Shown: positions 52,236 through 60,489 of the stretch, piece by piece
Layout of the letters: each line of letters starts with the position of its first letter
Numbering within the stretch: the stretch's first letter is position 1
Assembly: GCA_964538375.1 (NCBI GenBank)
Contig: CAZIFQ010000003.1
Coordinates: forward strand, 62,001 to 126,000
Length of the DNA: 64,000 nucleotides
Origin: JAUUZQ01 sp964538375
Lineage (GTDB): Bacteria; Bacteroidota; Bacteroidia; Bacteroidales; GCA-2748055
Direction of reading: 5' to 3'
Notes under the pieces: generated by a model
Seen by the model: only the letters and a program-made list of their open reading frames with translations
The model's database searches: none
What the model was told of the DNA's origin: nothing
Made by a program: the position numbers and the translations under genes

Positions 52236-55200
52236 CTAAGCTGCACCAGCTTTGCCGTGACAATTCTTAAATTTCTTGCCACTTCCGCAAGGACAAGGAT
52301 CATTCCTGCCAACTTTTTTCTCTACTCTAACCGGCTGCACTTTTTGCCCCCCCGGGGTAGGTAATTGACCTCCTTGTGCCTGTGCTTCTGCTGATGCGCC
52401 TGCTCCATATTGAGATGTATCCTGCTTGTTAGCTTCGAACTTACTCATATCCATTTTCTTTGGAGCCTGGGCCCTTTGAACTTTTTCAGGATCCCTCAGA
52501 GGAATGTGCGCTTTCATCAATGTGGATACAACATCACGGTTTACTTTATCTATCATTGCAGAGAAAAGCTCAAATGCCTCAAATTTATAGATCAACAGTG
52601 GATCTTTTTGTTCGTAGGCGGCATTTCTAACAGATTGCCGGAGTTCATCCAATTCCCTCAGGTGTTCCTGCCATGACTGGTCGATGGTTGCAAGAATGAT
52701 TGATTTCTCATATGACTTAACCAATTCCTTTCCTTCAGAACTATAGCATTTTTCAAGGTTTGCTAATATCTGGAAGATTTTAGCACCATCGGAAACCGGT
52801 ATTACAATATTTTCATATACCTGTGACTGCCTTTCATACACATCCTTGATAACCGGCATTGCCTGTGAAGAGATGGTATCTCTCTTTCTCTTCATTGTTT
52901 CAAGCATCAATGTATATATCTGATCTACCAGGGAGTTGCTGTCAATTTTCCTAAATGCCTGCCCATCTACAGGGGATTCAATTGAAAATACCCTGATCAG
53001 TTCCATTTTGAAGTTATCGAACTCATCTGCGGTGTGGTAATTCTCTATGATGCTCTCAGTAACCTCATATATCATATTTGCGATGTCAAGCCCCAATCTT
53101 TCACCATATAGAGCATGTCGTCTGCGTTTATAGATTACCACACGCTGTGAATTCATCACATCGTCATACTCCAATAAATTTTTCCTGATACCAAAGTTGT
53201 TCTCTTCAACCTTTTTCTGAGCCCTCTCAATGGATTTTGTAATCATGGAATGCTGTATAACTTCACCATCTTTTAATCCAAGACGGTCCATCATACTTGC
53301 AATTCTGGCAGAACTGAACAATCGCATCAAATCATCTTCCAGTGAAACATAGAATTGCGATGATCCCGGATCTCCCTGTCGACCTGCCCTACCACGTAGC
53401 TGGCGGTCCACACGCCTGGATTCATGTCGTTCGGTACCAATAATTGCTAAGCCACCTGCCACTTTAACTTCATCCGAGAGTTTTATGTCTGTACCCCTAC
53501 CTGCCATGTTTGTGGCGATAGTTACAGTTCCTGGTTTTCCTGCAGCGGCAACGATATCTGCTTCTCTCTGGTGAAGCTTAGCATTCAGCACGTTATGCGG
53601 AATCTTTTTGATTTTCAGCATCCTGGATAGAAGTTCAGATACTTCTACTGATGTTGTTCCCACAAGACTTGGTCTTCCTGCCTTGTTCAACTTTACAATC
53701 TCATCAATGACTGCATTGTATTTTTCTCGTTTGGTCTTAAAAATCATATCCTCCCTGTCGTCACGAACAATCGGACGGTTGGTTGGAATAACCATTACAT
53801 CAAGCTTATAGATATCCCACAGTTCGCCTGCTTCAGTTTCAGCTGTACCTGTCATGCCTGAGAGCTTGTGGTACATCCTGAAATAGTTTTGCAGCGTAAT
53901 CGTGGCCCATGTTTGAGTTGCAGCTTCTACTTTTACACTTTCCTTTGCTTCAATTGCCTGGTGCAAGCCATCGGAATAACGCCTTCCCTCCATGATACGA
54001 CCAGTTTGCTCATCAACAATCTTCACTTTGTTATCCATCAGCACGTATTCGATGTCCTTCTCGAACATGGCATATGCCTTTAATAATTGATTTACAGTGT
54101 GGATTCGCTCAGATTTTACTGCATAGTCGCGAAGCATCTGGTCTTTAGTTTCCAATTTCTTTTTCTCAGCCAGGTCAGATTTTTCAATCTCGGCCACTTC
54201 GCTTCCAATATCCGGGAGAATAAAGAAAGTTGGATCATCTGAGCTACCGGTCATTACATCAATTCCATTATCTGTCATCTCAACAGAATTCATCTTCTCT
54301 TCGATAATAAAGAATAGATCATCTGTTACAATGTGCATATTTTTGGAATTCTCCTGCATATACTGGTTTTCAGTTTTATGCATAAGAGACTTATTTCCCT
54401 CTTCGCTCAATAGCTTTATTAGCGCTTTATTTTTGGGAAGTCCTTTATTGGCTTGCAGAAGTTTAAATCCTGCTTTTTCTTTATTTTCTTCTTGTAAGAA
54501 CTTCCTGGCTTCTGTTATAACAGTATTCACAAATTGTTTCTGCGAATTCATCAGTTGTTCCACCTTTGGCTTATATTCCATGAATTCCTGGTTATCGCCT
54601 TTTGGCACCGGACCAGAAATAATCAATGGAGTTCTTGCATCATCAATAAGCACAGAGTCGACCTCATCAACGATGGCATAATTGTGTTTACGCTGAACAA
54701 GTTCTTCCGGAGTATGTGCCATATTGTCGCGCAGGTAGTCAAAACCAAACTCATTGTTTGTTCCAAATGTGATATCGCTGTTGTATGCTTTTTTCCTACT
54801 GTCGGAATTCGGTTTATGATTATCAATACAATCTACACTAAGTCCGTGAAATTGATAGATCGGCCCCATCCATTCTGAGTCCCTCTTTGCCAGGTAATCG
54901 TTCACTGTAACCAGGTGAACTCCCAATCCTGTCAGGGCATTCAGATAAACCGGCAGTGTTGCAACAAGTGTCTTACCTTCCCCAGTAGCCATCTCAGCAA
55001 TTCTTCCTTCATGTAATCCTATCCCTCCAATCAGCTGCACATCATAATGTACCATATCCCAGGTGATCTCATTTCCACCAGCCATCCACTTATTTTTCCA
55101 GATTGCCTTATCTCCATTGATTTCAATATTATCAGCTGCTGCAGCCAGGTCACGGTCAACATCTGAGGCAGTAACTTCAATGGTTTCATTTTCTTTAAAT

Positions 55201-55565
55201 CGCTTTGCTGTTTCCCTGACTATGGAGAATCCCTCGGGAATAGATTCCCTCAGGATGATTTCATACTTTTCATCAATTGTATCTCCCAGCTTATCAATTT
55301 TTTTGTAAATCTCTTCTTTCAGACTAACATCAACCTCAATGTCTTCTGCCTGCTTTTTCAAGGTCACCAGTTCTTTCCTTTCCTCGTCAACATAGCCCTG
55401 AATTTTCGCTTTTAAAACATATGATCTTTCTCTTAATTCATCATTCGTTAAGGTATGGAAAGTCTCATATAATTCCTTGATCTTATCTACAAGTGGTAAG
55501 ATATCTTTCATGTCCCTGTCTGACTTATTTCCAAGGAATTTTGATATTATTTTATTTACGTCCAT
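52236..55565 (-). CDS. secA: Protein translocase ATPase SecA, long Bacteroidota form
   Basis: 1109 residues, against about 900 in E. coli. The DEAD-like motor has Walker A MATGEGKTLVATLP, DEVDSVLID, and the second RecA fold ending TNMAGRGTDIKL and GRAGRQGDPGSS. About 130 extra residues lie between motor parts (roughly 345-480, rich in Lys and Glu, after DARTPLIISGPVP), typical of this phylum. The C-terminus is the zinc-binding SEC-C motif (RNDPCPCGSGKKFKNCHG), which contacts SecB and ribosomes. It drives preproteins through SecYEG. Confidence 0.97.
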   Translation of the reverse strand: MDVNKIISKFLGNKSDRDMKDILPLVDKIKELYETFHTLTNDELRERSYVLKAKIQGYVDEERKELVTLKKQAEDIEVDVSLKEEIYKKIDKLGDTIDEKYEIILRESIPEGFSIVRETAKRFKENETIEVTASDVDRDLAAAADNIEINGDKAIWKNKWMAGGNEITWDMVHYDVQLIGGIGLHEGRIAEMATGEGKTLVATLPVYLNALTGLGVHLVTVNDYLAKRDSEWMGPIYQFHGLSVDCIDNHKPNSDSRKKAYNSDITFGTNNEFGFDYLRDNMAHTPEELVQRKHNYAIVDEVDSVLIDDARTPLIISGPVPKGDNQEFMEYKPKVEQLMNSQKQFVNTVITEARKFLQEENKEKAGFKLLQANKGLPKNKALIKLLSEEGNKSLMHKTENQYMQENSKNMHIVTDDLFFIIEEKMNSVEMTDNGIDVMTGSSDDPTFFILPDIGSEVAEIEKSDLAEKKKLETKDQMLRDYAVKSERIHTVNQLLKAYAMFEKDIEYVLMDNKVKIVDEQTGRIMEGRRYSDGLHQAIEAKESVKVEAATQTWATITLQNYFRMYHKLSGMTGTAETEAGELWDIYKLDVMVIPTNRPIVRDDREDMIFKTKREKYNAVIDEIVKLNKAGRPSLVGTTSVEVSELLSRMLKIKKIPHNVLNAKLHQREADIVAAAGKPGTVTIATNMAGRGTDIKLSDEVKVAGGLAIIGTERHESRRVDRQLRGRAGRQGDPGSSQFYVSLEDDLMRLFSSARIASMMDRLGLKDGEVIQHSMITKSIERAQKKVEENNFGIRKNLLEYDDVMNSQRVVIYKRRRHALYGERLGLDIANMIYEVTESIIENYHTADEFDNFKMELIRVFSIESPVDGQAFRKIDSNSLVDQIYTLMLETMKRKRDTISSQAMPVIKDVYERQSQVYENIVIPVSDGAKIFQILANLEKCYSSEGKELVKSYEKSIILATIDQSWQEHLRELDELRQSVRNAAYEQKDPLLIYKFEAFELFSAMIDKVNRDVVSTLMKAHIPLRDPEKVQRAQAPKKMDMSKFEANKQDTSQYGAGASAEAQAQGGQLPTPGGQKVQPVRVEKKVGRNDPCPCGSGKKFKNCHGKAGAA

Positions 55566-55611
55566 TAGATGTTATATATTTTATGCGAATCTATGCTTTT
55601 GTAATAAAAAG

Positions 55612-55619
55612 CAAAGTTA
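55612..55619 (-). promoter_or_regulatory. -7 box of secA
   Basis: TAACTTTG on the minus strand, 46 nt before the secA ATG. The rest of the 55620-55750 gap shows no gene or recognisable element. Confidence 0.45.
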
Positions 55620-55753
55620 ATTTTTTTTAAGTTTTATAAGCCCTAAAGCATATTAAATCATGTTAATAACCTGCTTATAAATGGCTGAGCTTTGAACACT
55701 GATCAAATAGAGTGCCAGTTGTGTATGGTAGACAGAATGACAGTCGGAGCTTG

Positions 55754-55788
55754 AAAAAAAAAAGCCATACTCGATAAAAATATGGCTT
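55754..55788 (-). terminator. Ferritin terminator
   Basis: On the minus strand the stem AAGCCATA/TATGGCTT has an AT-rich loop and is followed by about ten T, 20 nt after the ferritin stop. Confidence 0.9.
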
Positions 55789-55807
55789 AGGTTTCATTGC
55801 TGAAATA

Positions 55808-56308
55808 TTATTCGGTTGCTCCTCCACCGCGCATGGAGAGTATATCACGATCGAACATATAGAGATTGTGTGCTCCAAGCAGTTTCAGCTTATCAATAAT
55901 CGCTTTTACAGAAGCTTCTTCCTCAATTTGCTCTGTTACAAACCACTGAATCCAATTGTGAGTTGTGTAGTCTTTTTCTTCAATGCACACCGCAACAATT
56001 TCATTAATTGAATTTGTTATATACTGCTCGTGTTTTAGCACGGCATCAAATAAATCAACAATATTTTTAAATTCTACCGGAGGTTTGTCAAGTCCGGGTA
56101 TAATGGCTTGCCCATCCCGTTCGTTAATGTACTTCACGAATTTAAGCATGTGCATACGTTCTTCATCAGATTGGGCATAGAACCATTCTGCTACGCCACC
56201 TAGCCCCTGGTTTTCGACCCAGGAAGCCATAGCCAGGTAAAGTTGTGAAGAGTAATCTTCTTTTTCAACTTGCGCATTTAAACTATCTTCTATTTTTTTT
56301 GATAACAT
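55808..56308 (-). CDS. ftnA: Ferritin (FtnA type)
   Basis: 166-residue four-helix iron-storage protein that forms a 24-mer shell. The ferroxidase ligands fall at the same positions as in E. coli FtnA: Glu17, Glu50, His53, Glu94, Gln127 and Glu130. No heme ligand of the bacterioferritin type is present. It is a single-gene unit with its own terminator. Its leader contains three decamer repeats (56319-56353), which might bear on regulation. A His-poor Gly-Gly-Gly tail is not conserved. Confidence 0.94.
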   Translation of the reverse strand: MLSKKIEDSLNAQVEKEDYSSQLYLAMASWVENQGLGGVAEWFYAQSDEERMHMLKFVKYINERDGQAIIPGLDKPPVEFKNIVDLFDAVLKHEQYITNSINEIVAVCIEEKDYTTHNWIQWFVTEQIEEEASVKAIIDKLKLLGAHNLYMFDRDILSMRGGGATE

Positions 56309-56318
56309 CTTTTAAGTT

Positions 56319-56353
56319 TAAAGTGACTAAAGTGAGCTAAAGTGAGCTAAAGT
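56319..56353. repeat. Decamer direct repeats in the ferritin leader
   Basis: TAAAGTGAC, TAAAGTGAGC, TAAAGTGAGC and TAAAGT follow each other directly, 11-45 nt upstream of the ferritin ATG. Regularly spaced copies one helical turn apart could bind a regulator, or be a neutral microsatellite. Confidence 0.6.
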
Positions 56354-56392
56354 TAATGATAACTTTTTACACTTTAAACCCCTTAAATTATA

Positions 56393-57658
56393 TTACATAT
56401 TCGCAATAATTGCATTTCCGAATCCTGAACATGAGAGCTTTTCGGCTCCATCCATTAGCCGGGCGAAATCATAAGTTACTTTTTTCTGCTCGATTGTTTT
56501 TTGAAGGGCAGAAACAATAAGGTCAGCAACTTCATTCCATCCCATGTACTGGAACATCAGAACACCTGAAAGAATAACTGAGCCCGGGTTAACTTTGTCC
56601 AGTCCTGCATACTTTGGAGCGGTACCGTGGGTTGCTTCAAAAATAGCATGTCCTGTTATATAGTTAATATTTGCACCAGGAGCAATGCCTATTCCACCGA
56701 CAATAGCTGCCAGGGCATCAGAAATATAATCTCCATTGAGGTTCATGGTTGCAATGACTGAATACTCAGCCGGACGTGTAAGAATTTGTTGCAGAAATGC
56801 ATCAGCAATAACATCCTTTATAATAATTTTTCCTGCTTTTACGGCAGCGTCCTGTGCTTCATCGGCTTTGGCTTTCCCTTCCTTCTCAGCTATTCTGTCA
56901 TACTTACTCCAGGTAAATACGGCATCACCAAACTCCTTCTCTGCCAATTCATATCCCCACTGCTTGAATTGTCCTTCAGTATACTTCATTATATTCCCTT
57001 TGTGCACTAATGTCACGGAGGGCTTATTTTCACGAATCGCATATTGAATAGCTGATCTAACCAGCCGGTCTGTTCCTTCTTTCGAAATCGGTTTGATCCC
57101 AATAGACGCAGATTCAGGAAAACGAATAGATGAAACGCCCATCTCATTTATAAGGAAATTGGTTATTTTTTTTCCTTCTTCTGTTCCAGCCATCCACTCA
57201 ATCCCTGCATAAATATCTTCAGAATTCTCTCTGAAAATTACCATGTCAGTTGTTGTAGGATTTTTTACAGGTGAAGGTACTCCTTTGTAATATTTCACAG
57301 GGCGCAGGCAAACATACAGATCCAGGATTTGACGAAGTGCTACATTGAGCGAACGTATTCCACCTCCAACAGGTGTGGTTAAAGGACCTTTGATAGAAAC
57401 AAGGTACTCATGCAAGACGTCGAGAGTTTCCTCAGGCAACCATTTTCCTGTTTTGTTAAATGCTTTTTCACCCGCATAGACTTCTTTCCATTCAATCTTT
57501 CTTTTGCCGCCATATGCCTTTTCAACTGCCGCATCAAAAACGGCCACTGAAGCTGCCCATATATCCGGTCCAGTGCCATCTCCTTCAATAAATGGAATAA
57601 TTGGGTTATCTGGTACTTGCAATTTCCCGTAATGATTGATAATTTTTTCTGCTGCCAT
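56393..57658 (-). CDS. icd: NADP-dependent isocitrate dehydrogenase
   Basis: 421 residues of the E. coli Icd type. It oxidises isocitrate to 2-oxoglutarate in the TCA cycle. The substrate loop is GGGIRSLNVALRQ, with Ser103 at the site that E. coli phosphorylates. NADP specificity is indicated by HGTAPKYAGLDKVNPGS, where the Lys and Tyr bind the 2'-phosphate. The IEGDGTGPDIW start is canonical. No AceK gene is present here, so phosphoregulation cannot be assumed. It lies upstream of ferritin and is separated from dnaX by 60 bp. Confidence 0.96.
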   Translation of the reverse strand: MAAEKIINHYGKLQVPDNPIIPFIEGDGTGPDIWAASVAVFDAAVEKAYGGKRKIEWKEVYAGEKAFNKTGKWLPEETLDVLHEYLVSIKGPLTTPVGGGIRSLNVALRQILDLYVCLRPVKYYKGVPSPVKNPTTTDMVIFRENSEDIYAGIEWMAGTEEGKKITNFLINEMGVSSIRFPESASIGIKPISKEGTDRLVRSAIQYAIRENKPSVTLVHKGNIMKYTEGQFKQWGYELAEKEFGDAVFTWSKYDRIAEKEGKAKADEAQDAAVKAGKIIIKDVIADAFLQQILTRPAEYSVIATMNLNGDYISDALAAIVGGIGIAPGANINYITGHAIFEATHGTAPKYAGLDKVNPGSVILSGVLMFQYMGWNEVADLIVSALQKTIEQKKVTYDFARLMDGAEKLSCSGFGNAIIANM

Positions 57659-57718
57659 AGTAATTGTTTTCTATAATAATTAAGTTACATCTTATTTACA
57701 AATACCTTGCATTTTTGT

Positions 57719-59461
57719 TCAATCATCGAAATCAAGTTTAAAAGAATTTTTAAATGTTTCCATCAGTGGATTCTTTTTAATAAGGTAATTTAACTTGTCA
57801 TCATCCGTATAAACTTTCTTCTGCGCATCGCCGTTACTCTTAACGGAAGATTCGATTGTATATTCAGTATTTTTTATGTGTTCCCGAAAATATTTAATGA
57901 TTCCGGGTTTTATTCTCTGTGAAAAATTGTCTTTTTGTGCATTGCTACTTAATTCCACGTGAATAATACCCATTTCATCCAAGCTTGGCTGACACTGCCT
58001 GAGGGTATTATAGATCCGTGGTTGATTCTGTTTAATAGAATCAGCGTATTCATTCCATGATGCAAGGATCAGCTCAGAAGTAATTAATATTTCATTATCA
58101 GGACTTACCCCCTCCGCCGGCTTATCACCAGTTTTGTCCCCTGGTTCTGGTTCTTTTTTCTGAGCTTCTCCTTTTAAAGTATCTTTAATAGAAATACTTT
58201 TAGTGTAAACCCATTTATTTTCTTTCCCGTTTCCGTTTTCGACTTGTGCAGAAGGTTCTTCTTTTTTAGCCACAACAGGTTCCGTGTCAACTTTATCCTG
58301 TTCAGGAAGACTTTGCTTTGGAGAGTCAGTAGTTTCAGCGCTAGGACCAGCTACTTTTTTTTTTTCAACCAGGGTAAGGTTGGATAATTTTACGAGAGAC
58401 AATTCTATGGTTAAACGCTGATTCCTGCTGTTTCTAAACTGTATATCAGCGTCATTGCAAATCTCCAGTCCCCTATATAGAAAATCGAGAGGAACTTCTT
58501 TGGATTGAGACAGATACCGCTCTGTCAATGCCTTGCCAACGTCTAAAAGAACTGCTGTCTCAGGATTTTTACAAACCATCAGATCTCTCAAATGTGATGC
58601 CAGTCCATTGATAAAGTTGCGCGCATCAAATCCTTTCTCAAGAATTTCATTAAACAAAAGTAAAGCTGTAGAAATGTCGTTTTTCAACAAGCTGTCTGTT
58701 AACTTGAAATAATACTCAATATCGAGGATGTTCAGGTTCTCAATGACCTTAGCATAAGTGATATTATCGCCTGAGAAACTAACTACCTGGTCGAATATAG
58801 AGAGGGCATCTCTCATAGACCCTTCAGACTTTTGCGCAATAACATGCAAGCCCTCTTCCTCTGCTGTAATCTTCTCCTCCCCTGCAATATATTTTAGGTA
58901 GGATACAGTATCCTCAGTCTTGATACGATTGAAATCAAATATCTGGCAGCGGGATAATATCGTAGGAATAATTTTATGCTTTTCGGTAGTAGCCAGTATG
59001 AAGATGGCATGTTTGGGAGGTTCTTCTAGAGTTTTCAGGAAAGCATTAAATGCCTGTGGTGAAAGCATGTGAACCTCATCAATAATATAGAGACTGTAAT
59101 TACCAACCTGGGGAGGTATGCGTACTTGCTCTGTTAAGCTCCTGATATCATCAACAGAGTTGTTAGATGCAGCATCGAGTTCGTGGATATTGTATGCCCT
59201 GCTTTCATTAAATGATTTACAGGATTCACAAGCATTGCAAGCCTCAATTGTATCACTAAGGTTCATACAATTTATTGTCTTGGCAAAAATCCTGGCACAA
59301 GTTGTCTTCCCAACTCCCCTGGGACCGCTAAACAAGTATGCATGTCCAAGGTGATTGTTTTTGATTGCATTTCTCAGCGTCGTTGTAATGGAGTTCTGCC
59401 CAACAACAGATTTAAATGTGTCGGGGCGATATTTACGGGCTGAAACAATAAAATTTTTCAT
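57719..59461 (-). CDS. dnaX: DNA polymerase III subunit tau/gamma
   Basis: 580-residue clamp-loader ATPase. Domain I has Walker A GPRGVGKT (46-53), zinc cysteines 65, 75, 78 and 81, and DEVHML (129-134). Sensor 1 (LATTEKH) and the SRC arginine finger follow. Domain III ends near residue 365. The rest (about 370-580) is a Pro/Glu/Lys-rich linker and a C-terminal tau-specific domain. Codons 366-369 contain a run of 11 A. A one-base slip either way stops translation within five codons, predicting a gamma-like product. Start ATG 59461 is preceded by TATCTTTA. Confidence 0.96.
   Translation of the reverse strand: MKNFIVSARKYRPDTFKSVVGQNSITTTLRNAIKNNHLGHAYLFSGPRGVGKTTCARIFAKTINCMNLSDTIEACNACESCKSFNESRAYNIHELDAASNNSVDDIRSLTEQVRIPPQVGNYSLYIIDEVHMLSPQAFNAFLKTLEEPPKHAIFILATTEKHKIIPTILSRCQIFDFNRIKTEDTVSYLKYIAGEEKITAEEEGLHVIAQKSEGSMRDALSIFDQVVSFSGDNITYAKVIENLNILDIEYYFKLTDSLLKNDISTALLLFNEILEKGFDARNFINGLASHLRDLMVCKNPETAVLLDVGKALTERYLSQSKEVPLDFLYRGLEICNDADIQFRNSRNQRLTIELSLVKLSNLTLVEKKKVAGPSAETTDSPKQSLPEQDKVDTEPVVAKKEEPSAQVENGNGKENKWVYTKSISIKDTLKGEAQKKEPEPGDKTGDKPAEGVSPDNEILITSELILASWNEYADSIKQNQPRIYNTLRQCQPSLDEMGIIHVELSSNAQKDNFSQRIKPGIIKYFREHIKNTEYTIESSVKSNGDAQKKVYTDDDKLNYLIKKNPLMETFKNSFKLDFDD
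58355..58365 (-). other. A11 slippery run inside dnaX
   Basis: On the coding strand GTTG is followed by eleven A and GTAGCT. The zero frame reads VEKKKVA. Loss of one A gives E-K-K-K-stop (TAG). Gain of one A gives S-S-W-S-stop. Both stops fall at the domain III boundary. Confidence 0.6.
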
Positions 59462-59526
59462 TTGAAATTTTTCAAAAACTGAATGTAAAGATAATGCATT
59501 CCGTCGGAAAACAATGGCTCTTTAGG

Positions 59527-59627
59527 GCAATGAGTTAATGAGGCAATGGGGTAATGAGGCAATGGGTTAATGGGTTAATGAGTCAATGGGTTAATGGGTC
59601 AATGGGTTAATGAGTTAATTGGTTAAA
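59527..59627 (+). repeat. Octanucleotide repeat array 3 (about 12.6 units)
   Basis: Units of GTTAATGG, GTTAATGA, GTCAATGG and GGCAATGG follow each other between the divergent dnaX and porin-fragment genes. It is the same unit family as the arrays at 15713 and 16083. The rest of the 59462-59728 gap shows no gene. Confidence 0.88.
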
Positions 59628-59728
59628 GATTTAACCGTTTTGTAATAATTTCTTAATCCAATTGTAATGTCAATGCTATTCTTTTGTAACTAAATAATTA
59701 AGCCTAAATACAAAATTATCATTTAGAG

Positions 59729-60189
59729 ATGAAAAAAATCACACTATTCTCACTCGGGTTGTTCTCGATTTCGATATTTGCCCTGGGCCAGGCAGAAGAG
59801 TTTGTTCCGGGAGGAAAACCGATAATGAAGATATACAGCAATTTTCACACATCTTTTTCAGAAAGCAAATCCGGATCACAGTTTCAACTGACCAGAGTCT
59901 ACCTGGGATATGAACACAAATTCAGTGAAAACCTATCTGCAAGAGCAAACCTGGATATTGGTGATCCAGGAGTTGGAAAACTTCAGATGACGGCTAATGT
60001 TAAAAACGCCTACCTCAAATATATGTTTAATAATTTCTCTGTCAACTTTGGTATGATCTCAACAACTCAATTTAATATTCCCCAGTGAGAGGGATCAAGC
60101 TTTCTCCAAACTTTCAAGGATGGAGTCCTGCAGACAACAGCGAGCGTTTCATATCAACAATAATATTGAATTGCGAAATTAATTTATAA
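59729..60189 (+). pseudogene. Porin gene with internal deletion (phosphate-porin type)
   Basis: The first 119 codons read as a signal peptide (1-20) plus the opening strands of an outer-membrane porin (FQLTRVYLGYEHKFSENLSAR, NVKNAYLKYMF, FGMISTTQF), then stop at 60086. From 60088 another frame gives 33 residues that look like the last strands of the same kind of protein (GIKLSPNFQGWSPADNS, then FISTIILNCEINL, stop). The middle of the barrel, several hundred residues in relatives, is absent and the frame changes at the joint. Either the gene is decayed or the assembly skipped its centre. The downstream pstB-like piece suggests a former phosphate-uptake locus. Confidence 0.62.
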
Positions 60190-60197
60190 TCATTTAA

Positions 60198-60310
60198 ACT
60201 TTTAAAAATGAGATTATTGAACACTCCTTAACAGGTGTTGACTTGTGGAATGAAGTAAAAGATTCATTGCATAAAAAAAGTAATTTCCTCCCTGGCGGAT
60301 TAGCGTTTCT
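60198..60310 (+). pseudogene. pstB fragment (phosphate ABC ATPase), part of a decayed locus
   Basis: An open stretch without a start reads EIIEHSLTGVDLWNEVKDSL and then HKKSNFLPGG. This resembles the PstB region ahead of the ABC signature (ivExSLrgAaLWdEVKDrL...LSGGQQQRLCIARAL). After the GG the match ends: continuing in the second contig copy it reads LAFLFSLAKE, then stop at 60487. Walker motifs are absent. With the broken porin just upstream, it looks like the two ends of a porin/pst operon joined by deletion or by assembly error. Confidence 0.5.
60256..60310 (+). repeat. 55-bp exact duplicate flanking the gap (left copy)
   Basis: The 55 bp from 60256 to 60310 recur exactly at 60411-60465, on the other side of the N run. 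This is the signature of two contigs that overlap by one assembly k-mer but were scaffolded with a gap. Confidence 0.95.
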
Positions 60311-60410
60311 NNNNNNNNNNNNNNNNNNNNNNNNNNNNNNNNNNNNNNNNNNNNNNNNNNNNNNNNNNNNNNNNNNNNNNNNNNNNNNNNNNNNNNNNNN
60401 NNNNNNNNNN
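60311..60410. other. Scaffold gap of exactly 100 N
   Basis: The run is exactly 100 bases, a default placeholder length. Because the flanks overlap by 55 bp, there is probably no missing sequence here. Confidence 0.95.
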
Positions 60411-60489
60411 TAAAAGATTCATTGCATAAAAAAAGTAATTTCCTCCCTGGCGGATTAGCGTTTCTATTTTCCCTGGCAAAGGAATAGCT

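Noticed and set aside
60256..60465. Possible attachment-site or transposon target duplication
   Set aside because: The two copies flank a placeholder of exactly 100 N and are 55 bp long, so an assembly overlap explains them better.
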